A stretch of DNA of 64,000 nt from Deltaproteobacteria bacterium (lineage in GTDB: Bacteria > Desulfobacterota > Binatia > UBA9968 > JAJDTQ01), in NCBI GenBank assembly GCA_026712905.1, contig JAPOPM010000163.1, forward strand, positions 1 to 64,000, in the 5' to 3' direction. The notes below the pieces were generated by a model. The model made no database searches and was not told the origin of the DNA. It saw only the letters and a list, made by a program, of their open reading frames with translations. Shown piece by piece: positions 8,238-16,496 of this stretch; position 1 is the stretch's first letter, and every line of letters starts with the position of its first letter. The translations under genes and the position numbers were made by a program.

Positions 8238-10007
8238 TCAGCGCGGCTCGGATACCACGTCCACCACGGCCGGCAGCCGTTGCTCCTTCACCACCTTGTA
8301 GGCCCGCTCCAAAGCGAGGCCCAACTCCGCGGGCGTGCGGATGGGGCCTTCGCCCCACACTCCGAAGCACTCGGCCATCTTTGAGTAGTCCACGAAAGGA
8401 TCGCTCACGTGGGTGCCGATGCCGGCGTTCTCCACCGGGCGATTGCGGAACTCCGCCAGCTTGATGCCGTGCTCTTCCGAGTTGTAGAAGGACTGGTTGT
8501 TGTGGATGATGATGAGCAGCGGGATCTTGTGGTGCGCCGCCGTCCACAACGCGCTCGACGTCATCAACAGGTCGCCGTCCGACTGGATGTCGACGCAGAA
8601 CTTGTCCGTCTTCATGTGGCCCAGCGCCACGCCGAGGGCCGCGCTCATGCCGTAGCCCACGCCGGCGCCGCCGCTTCGTCCCAGGTACTGACCCGGCTTG
8701 GTCCAGTCCCAGAGCTTCCGCGCCCACCCGTTGGCGCTGCCGTTGGCCAGCACCCAGTCCTCGCGCTTGATCGTCTCGCCCAGCTCGTAGGCCAGGCACG
8801 CCGTAGAGATGTCGTTGCGCGTCAGGGTCTGGCGCGCTTCTTCCTGCCAGCGGGCGCGCGCCGCATCGTGCACCGCCTGGACCTCCTTGGCGCGGGCCTC
8901 GATGCCCGTTTTGTCCCGGCCCATGAGCTCGCGGCACAGCCGCGTCAACTCGGGCAGGGCGATGGCGGTGTCGGCGCTGATGGGCACGTCCACCGGCTGC
9001 AGCGGCTGCACGTCGGTGGCCCAACTGTGCACCAGCATGTCGTTCAGGTTGATGTGGATGATCTTGGTGCTGGGCTGGATCACGTAGCCCATCTCGCGGG
9101 TGGTGCGGTCCACGGTCGTGAGCGAACCGTAGAGGTCCTGCACATCCAGGGCCAGCACCACGTCGGCCTTCTTCACGAACTCGCCGGAGACGTTGGTCAC
9201 GTCCAGCGGATGGGTGTTGGCGATGTTGTGGCGGTTGCCCTTGTCGATGACCGGGATCGCCAGCAGCTCCGCCAGCTCGGCCAGGGGCGCCAGCGCCGCG
9301 GGTTTGCGCCCCATGAAGTCGGCGATGATGAGCGGTGCCTTGGCGCCCACCAGCAGCTCCGCCGCCCGGCGCATGGCGTCCGGGTTCCCCTGCATCGGGG
9401 CCTGGGGCGCGAACCGGCTCACGTCCGGGATCTCGATCTGCTTGGACATGGCCATTTCCTGGAGGCCGGCGTCGTAGTTGATGTAGACCGGCGCGGTGGG
9501 CTCCGTGACCGCCAGGCGGTAGCCGCGGATGAACGATTCCGGGATGCTCTCGAGCGTGGCCGGCTGGTCGTCCCACTTGGTGTAGTCGCGCACCTGGTTG
9601 CCCTGGGTCAGCGCGGTGTGGATCCAGTCGATCCAGGGACGGCGGATGGTGGTGTCCACCGGGCCGGTGCCGCCGAGACAGATCACCGGCACCCGGTCGC
9701 ACCACGCGTTGAAGATGCCCATGCTGCCGTGCTGGAGGCCCACCACGTCATGCAGGATCGCCACCATGGGCTTGCCCGTGGCCTTGGCGTAACCGTGGGA
9801 CATGGCCACCGAAATCTCTTCGTGACAGCAGAAGATCACCTCCGGGTGGTGGTTGCCGCCGTAGTTCACGATGGAGTCGTGGATGCCGCGGAAGCTCGCC
9901 CCGGGGTTGAAAGCCGTGTACTCGATGTCGAAGGCCTTGAGCATGTCGACGACGACGTCGGATCCGTACTCGGCCTGTTTCTTCTCCGTCCTGCTGGCCT
10001 TTGCCAT
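8238..10007 (-). CDS. Thiamine pyrophosphate-dependent enzyme (acetolactate synthase/benzoylformate decarboxylase-like)
   Basis: 589 aa in the three-domain order of the acetolactate synthase superfamily. The Pyr domain carries the catalytic Glu in FCCHEEISVAM. The middle Rossmann domain (~200-340) has LIIADFMGRKP. The PP domain has the TPP/Mg motif DIQSDGDLL ending in IIIHNN. It catalyses decarboxylation or carboligation of a 2-oxo acid; the substrate is not decided by motifs. The ATG at 10007 is supported by GAGGGGAGAA upstream; an in-frame extension to 10121 has low-complexity character. The minus-strand dehydrogenase-like gene lies 153 bases upstream with no gene between. Confidence 0.9.
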   Translation of the reverse strand: MAKASRTEKKQAEYGSDVVVDMLKAFDIEYTAFNPGASFRGIHDSIVNYGGNHHPEVIFCCHEEISVAMSHGYAKATGKPMVAILHDVVGLQHGSMGIFNAWCDRVPVICLGGTGPVDTTIRRPWIDWIHTALTQGNQVRDYTKWDDQPATLESIPESFIRGYRLAVTEPTAPVYINYDAGLQEMAMSKQIEIPDVSRFAPQAPMQGNPDAMRRAAELLVGAKAPLIIADFMGRKPAALAPLAELAELLAIPVIDKGNRHNIANTHPLDVTNVSGEFVKKADVVLALDVQDLYGSLTTVDRTTREMGYVIQPSTKIIHINLNDMLVHSWATDVQPLQPVDVPISADTAIALPELTRLCRELMGRDKTGIEARAKEVQAVHDAARARWQEEARQTLTRNDISTACLAYELGETIKREDWVLANGSANGWARKLWDWTKPGQYLGRSGGAGVGYGMSAALGVALGHMKTDKFCVDIQSDGDLLMTSSALWTAAHHKIPLLIIIHNNQSFYNSEEHGIKLAEFRNRPVENAGIGTHVSDPFVDYSKMAECFGVWGEGPIRTPAELGLALERAYKVVKEQRLPAVVDVVSEPR

Positions 10008-10160
10008 ATCGGTGTTCTCCCCTCGGCGCGTGCGCCGTGTTGTTGCGTTGTTGGTGTCTCCACGGGCCACACTCGCGGCGCCGCGCCAACAGCGTGGATC
10101 TCCCGCGAGCCCGCTCTCCACTCCTTGCCGGTGGGATCAGGCAACCCGCGGTCGTTGGGT

Positions 10161-11078
10161 TTACCTGTCCTTCCCCTCGCCGCCGCCTTCGACACCCGCG
10201 GCCAGCAGCCCGTGTTCCACGAATCCCTCCACGGTCTCCGGCAACGACCCCACGTCGTCCCGGTCCCTTGGCCTGTGCTCTTGCTCCGCCGCCGCGACGG
10301 CCTTCAAGAGCCGCTCGATGGCCGGCGTCACCACCGGCTCCAGGCCCACGTGTCGGAAGGTGTCCGCCAACTCGGCCATCTCCTCGCCGCGCCGCGCCGC
10401 GTGCAGCCGCAACGACGTGATGGAGCCGCTCGCCTTGCCCGGCAGTCCCGGGAAGCTCTCCTCGTAGCGCTCCAGGATCTGTTCCAGAAGACCCAGCTTG
10501 CGCGCCCCGGCCAGAAGCTCGGTCAGGAGACCCGCGAGCCCCTTGGTGAACCCAGCGTACACGACCTTGAAGGCCGACGCCTGGGTCGCGCCGTCCCCCA
10601 GCACGCGGATCGGCAGCCCCAGTTCCCGTAGCGGCACCAGCCGCTCCGCCTCCGGGCCGGAGACGTACACCGCGGCCTTTTCCAGCCGCCGTGCGCTGCC
10701 GATGATGCAGCCATCCACGTACACGCCGCCACCGCCTTCCAGCTCGGCGCGCGCGGCGTCGGCGGTCATGGGCGAGATGGCGTTGGCTTCGAGGAACGGG
10801 AGCCCTTGGCGCTTCACCGCCGCGACCGCGTGCGCCACCGACCGCGCCACCTCCAGGGCCGCCGACGGCACCACGATGGACACGACCAGATCGGCTTCCT
10901 CGACGAGCCGTTCCAGGGTCTCCACCTGCCGCACCGGAGCTTCGTCGCAGCGCTGCCGGGTGGCCTCGCTCCGGCCGGCGACGCAGGTCAGCGGCTCGGC
11001 CCCGCGCGCCGCCAGGAGGCGCGCCCAGTGGTAACCCATCTCGCCGATGTTGAGAATGCCGATGCGGCGGAACTCCAC
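10161..11078 (-). CDS. NAD(P)-binding 6-phosphogluconate dehydrogenase-like protein with DUF1932
   Basis: 305 aa. The N-terminal Rossmann motif is RRIGILNIGEMG (GxGxxG-like with Asn and Glu), typical of beta-hydroxyacid dehydrogenases. The C-terminal half (from about 185, KVVYAGFTKGLAGLLTELL) matches DUF1932, with the conserved Lys in the SAFKVVYAG helix. Probably an oxidoreductase of a 3-hydroxyacid or imine. The GTG at 11078 is selected because GGGGAGA lies 6 bases upstream and the glycine-rich loop follows directly; a longer frame to 11261 has no family similarity. Same orientation as the TPP enzyme; co-expression is plausible. Confidence 0.85.
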   Translation of the reverse strand: MEFRRIGILNIGEMGYHWARLLAARGAEPLTCVAGRSEATRQRCDEAPVRQVETLERLVEEADLVVSIVVPSAALEVARSVAHAVAAVKRQGLPFLEANAISPMTADAARAELEGGGGVYVDGCIIGSARRLEKAAVYVSGPEAERLVPLRELGLPIRVLGDGATQASAFKVVYAGFTKGLAGLLTELLAGARKLGLLEQILERYEESFPGLPGKASGSITSLRLHAARRGEEMAELADTFRHVGLEPVVTPAIERLLKAVAAAEQEHRPRDRDDVGSLPETVEGFVEHGLLAAGVEGGGEGKDR

Positions 11079-11268
11079 GGTCGATCTCCCCGATGCTCTT
11101 CCGCGCGGGCCTTGCGGGGTTCGGAAACGCTGCGTCCGCAACCCGCGCGCAACGTAGCCATAGCCCCTTTGCCCGGCCTGCGTCAACCGGGCGCGCCGCG
11201 GCCGAATTTGACACCCTCGCGAGGTCCGGCTACTAAGGAAACTCCAATCTATCGCCAGCATCCATGGC

Positions 11269-11349
11269 GTCCTTCGACTGCGCTACGCTCAGGACGAACG
11301 GAAGATCGGCTCGCAACCGTTCGTCCTGAGCGTAGCGCAGTCGAAGGAC
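11269..11349. repeat. Perfect 33-bp inverted repeat
   Basis: Arms at 11269-11301 and 11317-11349 are exact reverse complements, separated by 15 bases. Arm core: CCTTCGACTGCGCTACGC. It lies in the 300-base gap between the dehydrogenase-like gene and the LLM oxidoreductase, ending 19 bases before the latter's Shine-Dalgarno. A related short inverted repeat is at 18400-18439. It resembles REP/BIME-type intergenic palindromes; apart from it the gap holds no gene. Confidence 0.85.
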
Positions 11350-11378
11350 GACCCAGTTCACCGAAACGGAGCCGCACC

Positions 11379-12311
11379 ACGAAAACCGGTGTTTTTCTGC
11401 CCATCTCGGGACGCGCTGCCACTCCCGAGACCTTGCGTCAGGCAGCCCAGAACGCGGAGGCGTGGGGCTTCGACTCCATCTGGGCGGCGGACCGCATCAT
11501 CATCCCCTGGCGCATCGACACACACTATCCCTACGCCCGGGGCGGGGCGTTCATCGTGCCGCCGGACCGCCCCTTTCTCGACTCTCTCACCTGCCTGACG
11601 TTTCTGGCCGCGTGCACGAGCCGCGTCGAACTCGGCATCAGCGTTCTGGTTCTGCCGTACCGCCAGCCCCTGGTGTGGGCCAAGATCGCGGTCACCCTGG
11701 ACCATCTGTCCAACGGGCGCTTCATCCTGGGAGTGGGCGTGGGCTGGATGGAGGAGGAATTCCGCGCGCTCCAGGCGCCGTTCAAGGACCGGGGGCGCCG
11801 CACCGACGAACAGTTGAAGGTGCTCAAGGAACTCTGGAGCGCCGAGCACGCGAGCTTCTCCGGCCGCTTCTACGAGTTCGAGGACATCGCCTTCCTGCCC
11901 AAACCCACCCGTGCCGGAGGCATCCCCATCTGGGTCGGCGGCGAAGGCGAGCACGCCCAGCGGCGCGCCGGCCGCCACGGCGACGCATGGTTTCCCTACT
12001 TCGTGCGTATCGAGCCCGGCGAATTGGCCCGGCGCTTCGACAACGCCCGGCGCCACGCGACCGCGGCCGGGCGCGACCCCGAGAGCCTGCACCTGAACTG
12101 CTGCCTCCCCGTGGAGGTGACGCGCGAACCCGTGGCGCAGGAACCGGACCGTCTCGCGGGCACCCCGGCCCAGCTCGTGGAAGCCATCGCGCGCTACCGC
12201 GACGCCGGCGTGGAGCACCTGGCGCTGCAGTTCATGGTGCCGCGCTGGCCCGACCGTCTGGAGCAGATGCAGCAGTTCGCCGAGGAGACTCTGCCGCACC
12301 TCCAGGCCTGA
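11379..12311 (+). CDS. LLM class F420-dependent oxidoreductase, ACG at the start position
   Basis: 310 aa counted from ACG. Family members of the TIGR03619 type begin Met-Lys-Thr-Gly-Val-Phe-Leu-Pro; here the sequence reads Thr(ACG)-Lys-Thr-Gly-Val-Phe-Leu-Pro. A GGAG at 11368-11371 sits 7 bases upstream of that ACG, exactly where it should be for initiation. No in-frame ATG or GTG exists nearby; the closest TTG is near 11206, across the inverted repeat. Luciferase-like TIM barrel features are present (AEAWGFDSIWAADR, GRFILGVGVGW, GGIPIWVGGEG). Either an ACG start, a recent ATG-to-ACG loss, or a sequencing error. The MFS gene starts 5 bases downstream. Confidence 0.82.
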   Translation, partial: TKTGVFLPISGRAATPETLRQAAQNAEAWGFDSIWAADRIIIPWRIDTHYPYARGGAFIVPPDRPFLDSLTCLTFLAACTSRVELGISVLVLPYRQPLVWAKIAVTLDHLSNGRFILGVGVGWMEEEFRALQAPFKDRGRRTDEQLKVLKELWSAEHASFSGRFYEFEDIAFLPKPTRAGGIPIWVGGEGEHAQRRAGRHGDAWFPYFVRIEPGELARRFDNARRHATAAGRDPESLHLNCCLPVEVTREPVAQEPDRLAGTPAQLVEAIARYRDAGVEHLALQFMVPRWPDRLEQMQQFAEETLPHLQA

Positions 12312-12316
12312 ATCCC

Positions 12317-13606
12317 ATGGCCCGCCGCCCCTTCTTCTACGGCTACGTCATCGTCGCCCTGTGCCTGTTCAACATGGTGCTGTTGCGGGGCATCCTGGCC
12401 TCCTTCAGCGTCTTCAACATCGCACTGCTGGAAACGTTCCGGTGGTCGCGGGCCGCCACCGGCACCATCGCCTCGGTGAACGGCATTTTCTACAGCTTCT
12501 CCTCACCGCTGGTGGGTTGGGCCTACGACCGGGTGGGGCCGCGCGTCCTCATGCCTGTCGGCGGCGCCCTCATCGGCGCCGGGTTGCTGGTGTCGGGCGT
12601 AAGCACAACCCTCTGGCACTTCTACATCGGCTTCGGCCTGCTCGTGGGGCTCGGCATCGGCTGCATCGGCTTCGTCAGCAACACGGCCCTGCTGTCCCAC
12701 TGGTTTCGGCGCCGGCGGGGCGCGGCCATCGGCGTCGCCACCATGGGGCTGGGCTTCGGCATCCTGGTGGTACCCGTGGTGCAGGCGGTGATCACCGGCT
12801 ACGGCTGGCGCGTCGCCATGGTGTTGTTGGGAGTGGTGGTGCTGGCAACGGTCGTGCCTCTTAACGCCCTGTTCCAGAGACGCCGGCCCGAGGACATCGG
12901 CCAGCTTCCGGACGGCGACTCGATGGGAGCCGTGGACCAACCCCCGACGCCAGGGGAGAGCGCTGCCGAAGAGGTTGTGCGGGAGGTCGTGCCGGAGCGG
13001 GACTGGACGCTGATGGACGCGTTCGGCTCGTTTCCGTTCTGGGCCATCGCCGTGGGCCACCTGGGGCTCGGCACCGGGCTTGCGCTCATGTACACCCACG
13101 CGGTGGCGCACCTGGTTCACGTCGGACTGGCGAAGCAACTGGCCGCCAACGCCTTCAGCCTGGTGGGAGTGGCGCGAATTCCGAGCACGGCCATTTGGGG
13201 GTTCATCTCGGACCGCCTCGGGCGCGACCGCGCCTACCGCCTCGGCACCGTTTTCACCCTCGGCGGGATCGGGGTCCTCATGGCCCTGAGCGCCGACGCC
13301 CCGGCATGGTGGTTCGTGGCCTTCGCGATCCTCTACGGCGTCGGGCACAGCTCCGGCAACCCGACCTTCGGCTCCACCATCGCGGACATCTTCGGCGGAA
13401 AGAACGTCGGGACCATCTTCGGGTGGCTCGAGATCACCTTCGGCATCGGCGTGGCCCTGGGATCGTGGTTCGGCGGCTATGCGTTCGACGTGAACGGGTC
13501 CTACCAGTACGCCTGGGTCCTGGGACTGATATCCTTCACGGTGGCCTATCTGAGCATCCAGGTGTGCATCGTGTGGAAGCGGCGGTCCCGCCACGAGACG
13601 CGGTGA
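12317..13606 (+). CDS. MFS transporter, MCT/OFA-like (copy 1 of 3)
   Basis: 429 aa with 12 predicted membrane helices. It opens MARRPFFYGYVIVAL and carries the MFS loop motif GWAYDRVGPR between helices 2 and 3, plus the loop block RRRPEDIGQLPDG before the central cytoplasmic loop. Monocarboxylate or oxalate/formate-type transporters have this layout. It begins 5 bases after the LLM oxidoreductase stop, so it is likely expressed with it, and is the first of three paralogues that share the same opening and the PEDIGQLPDG block. Substrate unknown; an organic acid related to the neighbouring oxidoreductase is a guess. Confidence 0.88.
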   Translation: MARRPFFYGYVIVALCLFNMVLLRGILASFSVFNIALLETFRWSRAATGTIASVNGIFYSFSSPLVGWAYDRVGPRVLMPVGGALIGAGLLVSGVSTTLWHFYIGFGLLVGLGIGCIGFVSNTALLSHWFRRRRGAAIGVATMGLGFGILVVPVVQAVITGYGWRVAMVLLGVVVLATVVPLNALFQRRRPEDIGQLPDGDSMGAVDQPPTPGESAAEEVVREVVPERDWTLMDAFGSFPFWAIAVGHLGLGTGLALMYTHAVAHLVHVGLAKQLAANAFSLVGVARIPSTAIWGFISDRLGRDRAYRLGTVFTLGGIGVLMALSADAPAWWFVAFAILYGVGHSSGNPTFGSTIADIFGGKNVGTIFGWLEITFGIGVALGSWFGGYAFDVNGSYQYAWVLGLISFTVAYLSIQVCIVWKRRSRHETR

Positions 13607-13652
13607 GTCGGCCGGCGAGCCGGAGAGCGGCCTCGCAACCGGCCCGGATGCC

Positions 13653-14945
13653 ATGCTTCGACGCCCCTTCTTCTACGGTTACGTCATCGTCGCCCTCTGC
13701 TTCTTCAACCTGGTGCTGGCGGGGGGCTTCATGGCGTCGTTCGGCGTGTTCAACATCGCGCTGCTGGAGGCGTTCCAGTGGTCTCGCGCCACCACCGCGG
13801 GCATTGCGTCGGTAAACGGCATCGCGGTCATCGCCCTGGCACCGCTGGTGGGATGGACCTACGACCGGTTGGGGCCGCGCGTCGTCATGCCCCTCGGCGG
13901 GCTGCTGATCGGCACCGGGCTCATGCTGGCGGGAGGGAGCACGGCGCTGTGGCAGTTCTACCTCTGGTACGGGCTCCTGGCGGGTCTCGGCCTCATCTGC
14001 CTCGACTTCGTCGGCACCACCACCTTGCTGTCCCACTGGTTCCGCCGGAACCGGGCCACCGCCATCGGCTTCGCCGCCGTGGGCCTGGGCGTCGGCATCG
14101 TGATCGTGCCGGGCGTGCAGTTCCTCGTCACCCGCTATGGCTGGCGCGCCGCGATGGTGCTGCTGGGGGCCGTCTTGCTGGCGTCTCAGGTGCCGCTGAA
14201 CGCGTTGCTCCAGCGGCGCCGGCCCGAGGACATCGGGCAGCTCCCGGACGGCGCATGGGTCGAAGCCAACACTCGGGACGCGGTCACTCGGGGGACCCCG
14301 CCGGCATCCGGGCCCCCCGCCGCGGTGCAGACCCGCCACGACTGGACGCCGGCCACGGCGGTGTGCTCGTTTCCCTTCTGGTCCATGGCCGTGGGCCATC
14401 TGGCGGCCGGCATCGCCGTGTCGCTCATGCATACCCACACCGTGGCCCACATGGTCCACGTGGGCCTCGACAAGCTCGCCGCCGCCACGGTCTTCGGCGT
14501 GGCGGGGCTGGTGCGGATTCCCGGAACGCCCTTCTGGGGCTTTGTCTCGGACCGTCTGGGGCGTGATCGTGCCTATGTCATCGCTACCGTCATGGCCCTC
14601 GCCGGCATCGGACTGCTCATGTTCCCGGACCCCGAGGCCCCCGCGTGGTGGTTCGTGGGCTTCGCCGTCCTCTACGGCGTCGGTCACAGCGCCGCCAACC
14701 CCACCTTCGGCGCCACCCTCACCGATATTTTCTGGGGACGGCACGTCGCCACCATCATCGGCCTCCTGGAGATCTTTTACGGCATCGGGATCGCGATCGG
14801 ACCCTGGTTCGGCGGACTCGCCTTCGATGTCACGGGCTCGTACCGTTACGCCTGGATGCTGGCGCTGCTGTCGTATACGCTGATGTACGTGAGCATCCAG
14901 GTGAGCATGATGTGGAAACGGCGGACCCGCCACGAGACGCGGTGA
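13653..14945 (+). CDS. MFS transporter, MCT/OFA-like (copy 2 of 3)
   Basis: 430 aa, 12 predicted membrane helices. It shares with its neighbours the opening LRRPFFYGYVIVAL, GWTYDRLGPR after helix 2, RRRPEDIGQLPDG before the central loop, and the C-terminal block TDIFWGRHVATIIG. The central loop (about 195-230) is the most divergent part. It starts 46 bases after copy 1 and is followed 53 bases later by copy 3. The C-terminus ends MWKRRTRHETR, close to copy 1's WKRRSRHETR, so these two look the most recently duplicated. Confidence 0.88.
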   Translation: MLRRPFFYGYVIVALCFFNLVLAGGFMASFGVFNIALLEAFQWSRATTAGIASVNGIAVIALAPLVGWTYDRLGPRVVMPLGGLLIGTGLMLAGGSTALWQFYLWYGLLAGLGLICLDFVGTTTLLSHWFRRNRATAIGFAAVGLGVGIVIVPGVQFLVTRYGWRAAMVLLGAVLLASQVPLNALLQRRRPEDIGQLPDGAWVEANTRDAVTRGTPPASGPPAAVQTRHDWTPATAVCSFPFWSMAVGHLAAGIAVSLMHTHTVAHMVHVGLDKLAAATVFGVAGLVRIPGTPFWGFVSDRLGRDRAYVIATVMALAGIGLLMFPDPEAPAWWFVGFAVLYGVGHSAANPTFGATLTDIFWGRHVATIIGLLEIFYGIGIAIGPWFGGLAFDVTGSYRYAWMLALLSYTLMYVSIQVSMMWKRRTRHETR

Positions 14946-14998
14946 ACCAGCAGGACGGCACACGGGACAACCCCCGGCCGACCCATCCGGCAAACTCC

Positions 14999-16273
14999 AT
15001 GCCGCGCCGCCCCTTCTTCTACGGCTACGTCATCGTCGCCATGTGCTTCCTCAACCTGGTGGTGGTGGGCGGCCTCATGGCCGGGTTCAGCGTGTTCAAC
15101 GTCGCGTTGCTGGAGGCATTCCGGTGGTCGCGCGCCACCACCGCCACCATCGCCTCGGTGAACGGCGTCGTCTACAGCGCCATGGCGCCGGTGGCGGGTT
15201 GGGCCTTCGACCGGCTCGGACCGCGTATCGTCATGCCCCTGGGCCTGGGCCTCGTCGGCATCGGGCTCGTGCTGGCGTCCGGCGGTGAATCGCTGTGGCA
15301 GTTCTACCTCTGCTACGGCCTGCTGGCGGGGTTCGGCATCGGCTGCATCGACTTCGTCGGCACCACCGCCGTGCTGGCCCACTGGTTCCACAGGCGCCGG
15401 GCCACCGCCATCGGCCTCGCAGCCATGGGGCTTGGCGTGGGCATCGTGATCGTGCCCGGCGTGCAGATTCTCATCACCGGCTACGGCTGGCGCGGCGCCA
15501 TGATGCTGCTGGGGGTGGCCATCCTGGTAGCCCACGTGCCGCTCAACGCGCTGCTGCAGCGGCGCCGGCCGGAGGACATCGGTCAGCTTCCGGACGGCGG
15601 CTTCATCGAAGCGCAGGCGCGCGACGCGGCGGCCGCCACGCGGTCGGCACGGGACGCGGGCCATCGGGACTGGACGCTGAAGCAGACGCTGTCCTCCTTG
15701 CCCTTCTGGTCCATCGCCGTGGGCCACCTTGCGGTCGGCACGGGAATTTCGCTGGTGTATACGCACGCGGTCGCCCATCTGATCCATGCCGGGCTGGACA
15801 AGCTCGCCGCGGCCTCGGCGTTCGGCCTGGTGGGGGTGGCGCGGATTCCCGGTACCGCCATCTGGGGCTTTGCCTCGGACCGCATCGGCCGCGAGCGCGC
15901 CCTGGGCCTTGCCACGCTCATGGGCATGGCCGGCGTCGGCCTTCTCATGGTCCTCGGCGCCGATACCCCCGGTTGGTGGTCCGTGGCATTCGCTCTCCTC
16001 TACGGGCTGGGCCACAGCGCCAGCAACCCGGTCTACGCCTCCACCATCGCCGACATCTTCTGGGGCCGGAACGTGGCCATGATCGTCGGACTCCTGGAGG
16101 TCACCTTCGGCTTGGGGGCGGCCCTCGGCACCTGGTTCGGCGGGTTCGCCTACGACCTGACGGGCTCCTATCGGTACGCGTGGGTCCTTGAGCTGCTGTG
16201 CCTGGTGGTCATCTACGCCAGCATCTGCGCCGCGCTGGCCTGGAGGCGGCGGTCTCGGCCCGATCCGGCGTGA
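14999..16273 (+). CDS. MFS transporter, MCT/OFA-like (copy 3 of 3)
   Basis: 424 aa, 12 predicted helices. It has the same opening (MPRRPFFYGYVIVAM), the GWAFDRLGPR loop motif, the RRRPEDIGQLPDG block and the helix-11 region ADIFWGRNVAMIVG. The C-terminus (AWRRRSRPDPA) differs from copies 1 and 2, suggesting it split off earlier. The frame is open upstream to 14645, but homology begins at the ATG at 14999. It is probably the last gene of the oxidoreductase-transporter operon: a new promoter follows at 16296. Confidence 0.88.
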   Translation: MPRRPFFYGYVIVAMCFLNLVVVGGLMAGFSVFNVALLEAFRWSRATTATIASVNGVVYSAMAPVAGWAFDRLGPRIVMPLGLGLVGIGLVLASGGESLWQFYLCYGLLAGFGIGCIDFVGTTAVLAHWFHRRRATAIGLAAMGLGVGIVIVPGVQILITGYGWRGAMMLLGVAILVAHVPLNALLQRRRPEDIGQLPDGGFIEAQARDAAAATRSARDAGHRDWTLKQTLSSLPFWSIAVGHLAVGTGISLVYTHAVAHLIHAGLDKLAAASAFGLVGVARIPGTAIWGFASDRIGRERALGLATLMGMAGVGLLMVLGADTPGWWSVAFALLYGLGHSASNPVYASTIADIFWGRNVAMIVGLLEVTFGLGAALGTWFGGFAYDLTGSYRYAWVLELLCLVVIYASICAALAWRRRSRPDPA

Positions 16274-16295
16274 GGTCGGAGGAGACCTTCACAGG

Positions 16296-16324
16296 TTGAC
16301 ACGGCCAAATCCTTTGGCTAATGT
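16296..16324 (+). promoter_or_regulatory. Sigma70-type promoter upstream of the first UbiD gene
   Basis: A perfect TTGACA (16296-16301) and TAATGT (16319-16324) are separated by 17 bases. Transcription would start near 16331, leaving a leader of about 165 bases before the ATG at 16497. Confidence 0.65.
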
Positions 16325-16496
16325 TGTCGAACTCCGCTCGTGAGTGCATTACCCCGTTCGACGAGTTCCTTTTGTAGACTTGAGGAAGCGTTTTCTGTCA
16401 TCGGCAAGCCCCGATGACCCGGGGGGGCCACCATCACGCGGGGAGCGGCGAACATTCGCCGCGAAACAACCGTAAATCACACAAGAGGAGTAGGAA

